Both the position numbers and the translations under genes were made by a program. From the NCBI RefSeq assembly GCF_900168195.1, contig NZ_FUYX01000010.1:124001-188000 (forward strand): 64,000 bases of DNA, read 5' to 3'. This document shows positions 58,313-64,000 of this stretch, in pieces. The notes under the pieces were generated by a model. That model ran no database searches. It was not told the DNA's origin and was given only the letters and a program-made list of their open reading frames with translations. This stretch comes from Allobosea thiooxidans (lineage in GTDB: Bacteria; Pseudomonadota; Alphaproteobacteria; Rhizobiales; Beijerinckiaceae). How positions within the stretch are numbered: position 1 is the stretch's first letter; every line of letters starts with the position of its first letter.

Positions 58313-60094
58313 TCAGGCAGGGCTGGCCGGCGCCGCTTCGTCGAGAACGGTCTCGCGGATCGCCGCCTGCAGGCGCTCCGGCGCGACCGGCTTGTGCAAC
58401 ACGCGGTGCCCGGTCGCGGTCAATTCGCGCAGGCGCTCCGGCGAGGTGTCGCCAGTGATGATCAGGGCTGGAACCGGATAGCCCAGGTAAAGCTCGAGAC
58501 GCGCGATCGCCTCGCTTCCGGTCAAGTCACGTTCAAGCCGGTAGTCGGCGATGATCAGATCGACCGGCCGGGCGCCGGCCGCCTGATGGCGTCGGCAGAG
58601 CTCCTCCACATCCGCCCCACAGAAGGAATCGTAGCCCCAAGCGGCGAGCAGGGTCGCGAGGCCGGCGAGCACCTGGGTGTCGTCATCCACCACCATGATC
58701 CTGAGGCGGCCGGTGGTTTCGCTCCGTCGAGGTGACGCGTGCGTCAGAGCAGGCGGCGCAATCATGGGCAGTCGCACGGAGAAAGCCGATCCCTTGCCGG
58801 GCGCGGAGCGCAGCCCGATGGGGTGGCCGAGCAGACCGGCGAGGCGCCGGACGATGGCGAGCCCGAGGCCCAGGCCCTGTTCCCGGTCGCGCTGCGGATT
58901 GTCGAGCTGAACAAATTCCTCGAATACGGCCTGATGCTGCCCGTACGGAATGCCCGGCCCAGTATCGACGACCAGGATCTCGATCGCGCTGCCGCGGCGC
59001 CGGCAGCCGATCAGCACCCGGCCGTCTGGCGCGTGGCGGAGCGCGTTGGACAGGAAATTGTCGAGAATCCGCTTTAGCAGGACAGGATCGCTGTCGGCCC
59101 AGACATCGAGGGGCACGACGCGCAGCGCGATGCCACGCTGCAACGCCTGCGGCATGAATTCCTCTCGCAAGTCGCACAGCATTTGCGCGAGCGAGATTGG
59201 TCTCCGCCGGACTGGGACGAGCCCGGCATCGAGCCGCGACACGTCGATCAGGCCATGCAGCAGCCCGCCAAGCGAGCTGATCACCGCCTCCAGCCTGTCG
59301 GCGATGCCTTTCGCTTCGACATCCCTGATATCGCCGCGCCGCGCCAGCGCAGCGAGGCTCGCCGTGAATAGGGAGGCGGCATGGATAGGCTGGCGCAGAT
59401 CGTGGCTGGCGGCGGCGAGGAAACGCGTCTTGGCCCGGTCGGCCGCCGTCGCTCGATCACGTTCGCGCTCGAGGCGCTCCACCAGCGCCTGGTTCTCGAA
59501 GCGCAGCGATACGGTTTCCTTCAGCGAGCGATAGGCGTTCAGGCTGTAGTAGAGATAGACGCAGACCAGACACAGCAGGAAGGCCAGATAGACCGAATAG
59601 ATCGAGCCCTCCTGCGCGAGGCAGCGTAGCGCGAAGGGGAGCTGCATGGCGATCAGGAGACCGGCGTAGGCCGGCGGGTAGGCTGAGAGCGCCGGCAGCG
59701 CACCACCGGACATGCCGGTCAGCACGATGCAGACGAAGGCGATAAGGTGCGGTTCGGACGGGACGAAGCCGATCCAGCCGACCCCGCCCCAGAGCAGGCT
59801 GGACAGCACCGAGAGGATCGTGAAGCGTCGGGCCCAGGTTTCCGGTTCGGCATCTTCCTCACCGCGCCGGAAATACTGCCGGGAGAGCAGTAGTCGGGCA
59901 GCGGTCAGAACGTAGATCGCGCCGATCCAGATGAGAAGCTGCCGGCCCGGCACGGCCTCGCGCAGCACATAGGCGACGGGCCAGGGAATGACGAGATTGG
60001 CGAGCAGGACTGCACGCGACTGGCGATAGAGCAGATCGACCAGCACAGCGTGCAGGCGCTCCACCGGTTTTTCAGGGCTCGGCGCGGTCGTCAC
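58313..60094 (-). CDS. Membrane-bound hybrid histidine kinase
   Basis: The protein has 593 residues. The first 190 hold about six hydrophobic segments without a large periplasmic loop, so the sensor is probably inside the membrane. A coiled-coil stretch (190-222) leads to the H box AASHDLRQPIHA with His231. Then come the N box DNFLSNALRHA (near 350), G boxes VDTGPGIP and GLGLGLAIV, and a C-terminal receiver (464-580) with Asp517 in LIIADYRL and Lys568. The HDLRQPIHA form is typical of kinases paired with LuxR-type regulators. It is divergent from the regulator gene (starts 95 bp apart) and lies 161 bp before the autotransporter gene in the same direction. Confidence 0.92.
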   Translation of the reverse strand: MTTAPSPEKPVERLHAVLVDLLYRQSRAVLLANLVIPWPVAYVLREAVPGRQLLIWIGAIYVLTAARLLLSRQYFRRGEEDAEPETWARRFTILSVLSSLLWGGVGWIGFVPSEPHLIAFVCIVLTGMSGGALPALSAYPPAYAGLLIAMQLPFALRCLAQEGSIYSVYLAFLLCLVCVYLYYSLNAYRSLKETVSLRFENQALVERLERERDRATAADRAKTRFLAAASHDLRQPIHAASLFTASLAALARRGDIRDVEAKGIADRLEAVISSLGGLLHGLIDVSRLDAGLVPVRRRPISLAQMLCDLREEFMPQALQRGIALRVVPLDVWADSDPVLLKRILDNFLSNALRHAPDGRVLIGCRRRGSAIEILVVDTGPGIPYGQHQAVFEEFVQLDNPQRDREQGLGLGLAIVRRLAGLLGHPIGLRSAPGKGSAFSVRLPMIAPPALTHASPRRSETTGRLRIMVVDDDTQVLAGLATLLAAWGYDSFCGADVEELCRRHQAAGARPVDLIIADYRLERDLTGSEAIARLELYLGYPVPALIITGDTSPERLRELTATGHRVLHKPVAPERLQAAIRETVLDEAAPASPA

Positions 60095-60189
60095 GAGCAG
60101 TTTTCCACTCGAAGGCAGGCGTCAACCGTGGAGGTGCGATGCCGCGCGACGGCTACCCTGTGGGATGGGACTGAACGACAATCCAGCCC

Positions 60190-60894
60190 ATGATTCGCCG
60201 CCGCCCCTCCGAGGTGCCGGGCTCTTCGACCAGCAGCCCCGTGCTTCGTATCGTCCTCGCCGACGATCATGCTCTGATCCGCGAGGGGCTTAAGCTCCTG
60301 ATCTCGACAAGCGGCGCCTACGAAATCGTGGGCGAGGCTTCCGACGGCCCTGGTTTGATGCAGTTGCTGGCCGGGGCGTCGGCGGACATCGTGGTGCTCG
60401 ATCTGGGCATGCCGGGTCTGATGGGGTTGGCTTACATTCGGGAGCTGCTTCGTGCGCATCCGCAGGTGAAGGTCCTGGTCCTGACCGCGAACAGCGAGCC
60501 GCGCACAGTGGAAGCGGCTCTGGAAGCGGGTGCTGCCGGCTACCTCGTTAAGGGCGGCGATCTCGGCGAGCTCTTCGAGGCGCTCTCTGCCTTGCAGCAC
60601 GGCCAGACCTATCTCAGCCCGCCGCTGAGAGCCGTTATGGCGCAGGGCAGCCAGAATACCACACCGGGCCGCCTGCCTTTCGAAGCGATCAGTCACGTTG
60701 CGCTCACGAGGCGGGAGCGCGAACTGCTCAGCCTAACCGCCGGAGGCGCCACCGCCCGCGATGTTGCCGCGCGCCTTGGCATCAGCCCGCTCACTGCCCG
60801 CAAGCATCGCGAAAATCTCATGCGCAAGCTCGACCTCCATAGCGCCGCTGAACTTGCTGCCTTCGCGGTCCGTATTGGTTTACCGATTGAATGA
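60190..60894 (+). CDS. NarL/FixJ-type (LuxR-HTH) response regulator
   Basis: The protein has 234 residues. The receiver domain (about 18-135) has IVLADDHALIREGL, the phosphorylated Asp71 in VVLDLGMPG, the TAN switch residues and Lys in GYLVKGGD. A LuxR-type HTH (about 170-230) follows: LTRRERELLSLTAGGATARDVAARLGISPLTARKHRENLMRKLDLHS. It should dimerise when phosphorylated by the divergent kinase and bind a dyad. The 16-bp dyad TACGRCA-N2-TGCCGTA, present three times in this 11-kb region and nowhere else that I saw, is the natural candidate. One copy lies 52 bp behind its stop. Confidence 0.92.
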   Translation: MIRRRPSEVPGSSTSSPVLRIVLADDHALIREGLKLLISTSGAYEIVGEASDGPGLMQLLAGASADIVVLDLGMPGLMGLAYIRELLRAHPQVKVLVLTANSEPRTVEAALEAGAAGYLVKGGDLGELFEALSALQHGQTYLSPPLRAVMAQGSQNTTPGRLPFEAISHVALTRRERELLSLTAGGATARDVAARLGISPLTARKHRENLMRKLDLHSAAELAAFAVRIGLPIE

Positions 60895-60945
60895 GGCAAC
60901 CGGGCTGCGCGGGCCACTGTCGCAAGCCGGGGTGTCGGGACGCAA

Positions 60946-60961
60946 TACGACAAGTGCCGTA
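60946..60961 (+). promoter_or_regulatory. Proposed response-regulator operator, site 2
   Basis: TACGACA-AG-TGCCGTA lies 52 bp behind the response-regulator gene. It shares the half TGCCGTA with both other sites, and in this orientation points away from the regulator gene toward a terminator at 61179. The TAGNNTCCCGC element seen after the other two sites is absent here, so activation is less sure. Confidence 0.6.
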
Positions 60962-60983
60962 GTTCGTGAGCTGGCGCGAGATT

Positions 60984-61205
60984 GAGCCGACCGACAGGAG
61001 GCGCGCGAATTCACTGGCTTTCGAATGACGATCGACGGTCCGGTCAGTTGGATGGCGACGGTGCAGATCAGAGGCGCTTCCGACATGGCAGTTCTCCGAC
61101 TGGAGCACCGGCGATCCAGCAGATGGTCTCAGATCACAGGTCACGGTCAGGTCAGCTTGAGCTTGGTTCGCAGAGCGAATGCCCGCCTTTCGGCGGGCAT
61201 TTTGC
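60984..61205 (+). ncRNA. Possible small RNA between operator site 2 and a terminator
   Basis: The plus strand has an operator dyad upstream (60946-60961) and a good terminator at 61179-61205, about 220 bases apart. No frame between them has a ribosome-binding site and also ends before the terminator. This arrangement would make a short untranslated transcript under the response regulator. It is only an inference from layout; the region could equally be a promoter left behind by a lost gene. The rest of 60895-61408 shows no gene; a 19-codon frame at 61333-61392 has a weak site. Confidence 0.25.
61179..61205 (+). terminator. Rho-independent terminator
   Basis: ATGCCCGCC and GGCGGGCAT form a perfect 9-bp stem around TTTC, followed by TTTGC. 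It is on the plus strand with no gene clearly upstream except the response-regulator gene ending 285 bp before. Confidence 0.75.
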
Positions 61206-61408
61206 ATTGCGGATTCGCGCAAGTTGATCGGCTTGTGATCGGCGCCCGAACGGGCGGGATACGACCTTCGAGAATTCGCGTTTAAAGGATTATCGCCAGC
61301 TTCGAGTCTACTCCGAGACGAAGGGAGACGAGATGTTTTGCGCTGCGCTGGTCGTGTCGCTGCGCTCGGTGGCGGCCTGTATCATCGACTAGACCTACTG
61401 GCCAACGC

Positions 61409-61795
61409 TCAAACCCTCCCACCCACATATGTACCGAGCCACCAAACGTTACCGAAGGCGTCTCGTATTCCCGCGGACCGATCACAATAGTCGTAAGTAC
61501 GTGGTTCGCTGAGGGGCTTTGCACCCAGCGCCACGCACTTGCGATAGGTCTCGTCGACATCCGGGACATACAGATGAGTTGAATTCTGAAATGTTACCTT
61601 CCGTGAGCCGACCATCACAACCGAGTCGTCGATCGCCACAGCGGCGTGCCTCACGGTTCCATCCGTCTCCTCGATCCTTGAAATTTCTCGGCCGCCGAAG
61701 GCCTGTTTGAGAAAAGCAATCAGGCCCGCTGCATCCGAAACAAGAAGATAGGGCGACACGGCAGCTTGGCCCGTGGGACGGTAAGGAACTGTCAT
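61409..61795 (-). CDS. VOC family (glyoxalase/bleomycin-resistance fold) protein
   Basis: The protein has 128 residues. Two beta-alpha-beta-beta-beta units are visible: AVSPYLLVSDAAGLIAFLKQAFGGREISRIEETDGTVRHAAVAIDDSVVMVG and THLYVPDVDETYRKCVALGAKPLSEP through DAFGNVWWLGTYV. It is of the PhnB-like type, with HAAVAID and the DAFGNVWWL end. The ATG at 61795 is the natural start. A GTG at 61804 overlaps the stop of the MarR gene by 4 bp (GTGA), and translation could start there. Paired with the MarR gene, it may be part of a small stress or resistance unit. Confidence 0.87.
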   Translation of the reverse strand: MTVPYRPTGQAAVSPYLLVSDAAGLIAFLKQAFGGREISRIEETDGTVRHAAVAIDDSVVMVGSRKVTFQNSTHLYVPDVDETYRKCVALGAKPLSEPRTYDYCDRSAGIRDAFGNVWWLGTYVGGRV

Positions 61796-61800
61796 GCTTT

Positions 61801-62250
61801 TCACCTATTCGAAAGTGTCGTTTCAACTGCGGCGCGGAAACGATCTAAAAAGCGCAAAACTGCCGGATCGACTTCGTGACCCAACGCAGCCGAAACTGCT
61901 GTCGTCCAGCGCTCCCGCTCGCTTCTGATCGTCTCCAGAGCCGCTCTGCCTTGGGATGTCAGGCAGATGAGCGGATACCGGCGATGTTTCGGGTTCTCAT
62001 TAGTCGTCGTGGCCCCGTCGGCAACAAGCTCGTTGACTATCCTTTGGACGCCCTGCCGTGTGCCGTTCTTGAGCCGGGCAATTTCGGCGACCGTTTTCGG
62101 GCCATCGTCCAGTGCGTTCAGCACTTGCCATCGCGCTCCGGTCTGGCCTGCTGGCTCGGATATCCGATTAGCGGCCGCCTTCAGTGCGTCGTCGAGCCGA
62201 AAAATCCTAAGGACCAGGCCTTGAATCGCGTCGTTGATTTCTGCAGTCAT
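61801..62250 (-). CDS. MarR family transcriptional regulator
   Basis: The protein has 149 residues from the ATG at 62250. The winged helix reads DDGPKTVAEIARLKNGTRQGVQRIVNELVADGATTTNENPKHRRYPLICLTSQGR. A second in-frame ATG lies at 62262 inside a palindrome that would be the operator, so 62250 is preferred. The frame extends further upstream to 62442 without regulator character. It overlaps or abuts the VOC gene and should autoregulate the pair. GC is a little lower than in the core genome. Confidence 0.87.
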   Translation of the reverse strand: MTAEINDAIQGLVLRIFRLDDALKAAANRISEPAGQTGARWQVLNALDDGPKTVAEIARLKNGTRQGVQRIVNELVADGATTTNENPKHRRYPLICLTSQGRAALETIRSERERWTTAVSAALGHEVDPAVLRFLDRFRAAVETTLSNR

Positions 62251-62252
62251 TG

Positions 62253-62270
62253 ATGACAGCATGTTGTCAT
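62253..62270. promoter_or_regulatory. Probable MarR operator
   Basis: ATGACA-GCATGT-TGTCAT is an inverted repeat with perfect 6-bp arms and 6-bp centre. It lies immediately before (or over) the start of the MarR gene, where an autorepressor would bind. Confidence 0.55.
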
Positions 62271-62315
62271 GAAAGCAGATTGTCAAGAGAAGCGAGGCGA
62301 GACACCGTCGAGCCC

Positions 62316-62333
62316 ATGGCAGACATCTGCCAT
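62316..62333. promoter_or_regulatory. Perfect palindrome upstream of the MarR gene
   Basis: ATGGCAGA-CA-TCTGCCAT has perfect 8-bp arms with a 2-bp spacer, the same geometry as the TACGGCA-N2-TGCCGTA sites but with another sequence. It lies about 66 bp before the MarR start and could be a regulator site of this pair or of a divergent transcript. Confidence 0.4.
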
Positions 62334-62491
62334 TGCTGAGGAAATAACCTAGCGCTTTATGTCTTGGTCGGATCAGGATGACCGTGTTCGTCGATGAGAC
62401 GCCATCAACCCGCGAATCTATTCGCGCCCGATCAGAAAACATTCTATCCTATTGAATGAAGCAACTACTAGAAGGCGCGGAGTAAAATAAG

Positions 62492-62710
62492 ATGCGAAAT
62501 GAGCGGTATATTGCCCGCTATTTTTGTAGCATCGACAATCCAGATGACGTTCGGACATGGTTTGTCTTCGATCGTCAAACCGGTGTGCCATTGAGCAATG
62601 AAGATGGAATCCGAATGTTTACTGGACAAGAAATCCGGGAATTTCTGCGCGCTTCTGCGAGCGCGCAGTTTGTTTATGACGATGCCGCGTCAAACGAGTT
62701 GTCCGATTGA
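62492..62710 (+). CDS. Small hypothetical protein of lower GC
   Basis: The protein has 72 residues, is soluble and acidic toward the end. The sequence (RYIARYFCSIDNPDDVRTWFVFDRQTGVPLSNEDGIRMFTGQEIREFL) looks like one small alpha/beta domain with a sheet start and a helix end. GGAG lies about 10 bases before the ATG. The GC is clearly lower than that of the neighbours, and it lies between a regulator pair and insertion-sequence debris, so it was probably acquired. No family recognised. Confidence 0.5.
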   Translation: MRNERYIARYFCSIDNPDDVRTWFVFDRQTGVPLSNEDGIRMFTGQEIREFLRASASAQFVYDDAASNELSD

Positions 62711-62784
62711 TCTCGATTGGCCCTGTCTGGATTTGATCCGATTTCGTGGGCGCGCCTGAAATTATTTACTAGCTCGTCCTCCGA

Positions 62785-63231
62785 TCAAGTTGGAGCGTAT
62801 CCCGCGGCTTTGAAGTAGTTGGCGCACTCGTCTGGGTGGAAGAATCGATGACGTTCCGATGGCTGATCAGAGAGCGTCGAGGGTTCGCCCCGAGGCTTTG
62901 CGCAGCAACGCCTGGAGCTTGGCGAAGGCCATCTCGATGGGGTTGAAGTGGGGGCTGTAGGGCGGGAGGTAGCACAAATCGACGCCGGCTGACTCGATCA
63001 TCTGGCGGACCTTCGACCTTTTGTGGCTGGAGAGATTGTCCATCACCACGGTATCGCCGGGGCGCAGTTCCGGTACGAGCACCTTCTCGAGGAGGGTCTC
63101 GTACGCGTCGCGATAAATCGGACCATCGAGAACCCAGGGTGCGATGAAGTCACGCAGGCTCAGCGCGCCGACGAAGGTCGTTGTCTTCCAGCATCCATGC
63201 GGCACGCCATTCGCAGGCGCTCGCCGCGCGG
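62785..63231 (-). pseudogene. IS630 family transposase, degraded
   Basis: This is the C-terminal part of an IS630-type DDE transposase. Fragments PRGERLRMA and then, in another frame, PHGCWKTTTFVGALSLRDF read on to VVMDNLSSHK (second Asp) and FNPIEMAFAKLQALLRKASGR (Glu). A stop replaces the expected Trp codon at about 62867, and after two frame changes the natural C-terminus FHPDECANYFKAAGYAPT appears, ending at 62785. The N-terminal half with the first catalytic Asp is missing, so it cannot be active. It abuts an autotransporter fragment. Confidence 0.85.
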
Positions 63232-63246
63232 GAGCGTGATGTCGCG

Positions 63247-63483
63247 GTTACCGGCCAGCACGCCGGAGCCACTGACGCTGGTCGGTGAGGCGATACTGCC
63301 CATCACCGAGAGGAAACCGCTCTCGATCCGCGTCGCACCGACGTAGCTGCTGTTACCGGTCAGCACGAGCTCTCCCGCCCCGCGCTTCACCAGACCGCCG
63401 GCGCCGACGATATCGTTCCCGAAGAATGCGATGCCGCCAGGCTGCTCGACGACGAAGTCGCCCCAGTCGAAGCGGCCGGGACC
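63247..63483 (-). pseudogene. Autotransporter passenger fragment
   Basis: About 79 residues in frame with the IS110 piece upstream and the IS630 piece downstream: a turn with GNDIVGAGGLVKRGAGELVLTGN, then SSYVGATRIESGF and SGSGVLAGN. The residues KRGAGELVLTGNSSYVGATRIESG match the passenger-associated repeat pattern seen in the 53361-58151 protein. It is a remnant of a third autotransporter gene on the minus strand, cut at both ends by insertion-sequence parts. Not functional. Confidence 0.75.
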
Positions 63484-63582
63484 ACACACCGCCTTGCCTT
63501 CCCGGATGATCGTCCCGCCTGCCACCATCACGCAGACACTCGTCGCCTTTACCGAAACGTCCAAGCCGACAAAGCACTCCAT
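63484..63582 (-). pseudogene. IS110 family transposase, N-terminal fragment
   Basis: The first 33 residues (MECFVGLDVSVKATSVCVM and onward to EGKAVC) are the start of an IS110 transposase, whose first catalytic Asp is in the GLDVS motif. GGGAGAAG lies before the ATG at 63582, and the upstream 80 bp is like the 5-prime end of such elements. The rest is missing: the frame goes straight into autotransporter sequence. It lies about 135 bp from operator site 3. Confidence 0.75.
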
Positions 63583-63717
63583 CGCTCTTCTCCCTGATCC
63601 GCTGGGCTGGATCGGTGGAGCCTAGAACGCATCGGCCACCGCCGCATCGCATCCGCGACGCGAGCCCAATGGCCCAACCTTTTTCGTTGACAGCAGCCCT
63701 GTCCAGCCATGTCGAAT

Positions 63718-63733
63718 TACGGCAGATGCCGTA
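63718..63733 (+). promoter_or_regulatory. Proposed response-regulator operator, site 3
   Basis: TACGGCA-GA-TGCCGTA is a perfect dyad with 7-bp arms. After 22 bp follows TAGAGTCCCGC (63756-63766), almost the same as at the first autotransporter. It ends 89 bp before the ATG of the second autotransporter gene, nearly the same distance as site 1 from its gene (85 bp). Confidence 0.75.
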
Positions 63734-63822
63734 TTTTCCCATTTCGCCCATGCCCTAGAGTCCCGCGCGCATGAGGAGCGGCGGCACGCCCGCAATGCGC
63801 GGGTGGTCCTGGAGGATGAGCA

Positions 63823-64000
63823 ATGGCAAAGATGCGGCTACGCAACTGGTTTGAGGCGTCCTGCCGCCGGCACGATCGAGCGCAGCTGCACCGTCTGACC
63901 CTGCTCCGGTCGACGGCTCTGGTGACGGTCGGTCTCGCCTTCTCTCAACCTGCCTGGGCGCAGTTATTCACCTACATCGGCCCCGACGGCGGGACCTGGT
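63823..64000 (+). CDS. Second autotransporter, 5-prime part only
   Basis: The gene continues beyond the window; 59 residues are visible. GGAGGA lies 7 bases before the ATG. The N-terminus is an extended signal peptide: a basic stretch of about 25 residues (RNWFEASCRRHDRAQLHR), a hydrophobic core (STALVTVGLAF) and SQPAWAQ as cleavage region. Then comes FTYIGPDGGTW, the turn by which many autotransporter passengers begin; the first autotransporter starts similarly (YTFVGTFTGASGSLW). The operator dyad upstream supports common control. No stop or frame error is seen. Confidence 0.75.
   Translation, partial: MAKMRLRNWFEASCRRHDRAQLHRLTLLRSTALVTVGLAFSQPAWAQLFTYIGPDGGTW

Noticed and set aside
61025..61285. 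An 86-codon plus-strand frame after operator site 2
   Set aside because: No ribosome-binding site, and it runs through the terminator at 61179-61205.
61333..61392. A 19-codon hydrophobic frame with GGGAGA upstream
   Set aside because: Too short to judge without conservation or expression data.

Overview
The window is about 66 percent GC, densely coded, and carries typical alphaproteobacterial gene orders: mdh-sucCD-sucAB-lpd, pstSCAB-phoU-phoB, an inositol cluster with an RpiR-type regulator, and a PHA-granule-type protein near a 3-hydroxybutyrate dehydrogenase. Intergenic palindromes of the kinds common in Hyphomicrobiales recur throughout. I infer a member of the order Hyphomicrobiales, most like Bosea or a close relative. 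This is inferred from gene content and protein feel, not from a search. I saw no rRNA, tRNA, CRISPR array or prophage.

Layout. 1-11.1 kb: a fused TRAP transporter with its binding protein, an SDR, an IolR-like RpiR regulator, and iolC-iolD-iolE-iolB, with two GGAA-N6-TTCC-type operator sites before iolC. 11.2-20.2 kb: small lipoproteins, a DUF883-like membrane protein, a PHA-system protein, a YbaL-type antiporter, a DUF3830 protein, a translationally coupled bdhA-patatin pair, a Zur-like regulator and ispG. 20.3-28.3 kb: kup, an EamA permease, a MarR regulator, a three-gene deaminase-flavoenzyme-quinone reductase operon, and folD. 28.5-40.7 kb: the lower TCA cycle operon (mdh, sucC, sucD, sucA, sucB, an SDR, lpdA), with a TetR regulator and zapE upstream. 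40.9-47.1 kb: a polar amino-acid ABC transporter in one operon with an argininosuccinate-lyase paralogue, a divergent LysR regulator, and several small stress-type or disordered proteins. 47.2-52.8 kb: the Pst-PhoU-PhoB phosphate operon behind a good Pho box, without phoR.

53.3-64 kb is the accessory part. A 1596-residue autotransporter lies next to a membrane-bound hybrid histidine kinase and a divergent NarL/LuxR-type response regulator. A second autotransporter begins at 63823 and runs off the window. A 16-bp dyad, TACGRCA-N2-TGCCGTA, occurs three times here: 85 bp before the first autotransporter, 89 bp before the second, and just behind the response-regulator gene. At both autotransporters the dyad is followed after 22-23 bp by a shared TAGNNTCCCGC element, which would place it near -42. 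I read this as a self-contained two-component regulon for cell-surface autotransporters, and it is the most interesting feature of the window. Between them lie a MarR-VOC pair, a lower-GC orphan gene, and a debris zone in which remnants of an IS110 transposase, an autotransporter passenger and an IS630 transposase are joined in one open frame.

Intergenic space holds several families of palindromic repeats. They include a roughly 100-bp element in three copies, and one palindrome inserted inside another at 39266-39484.
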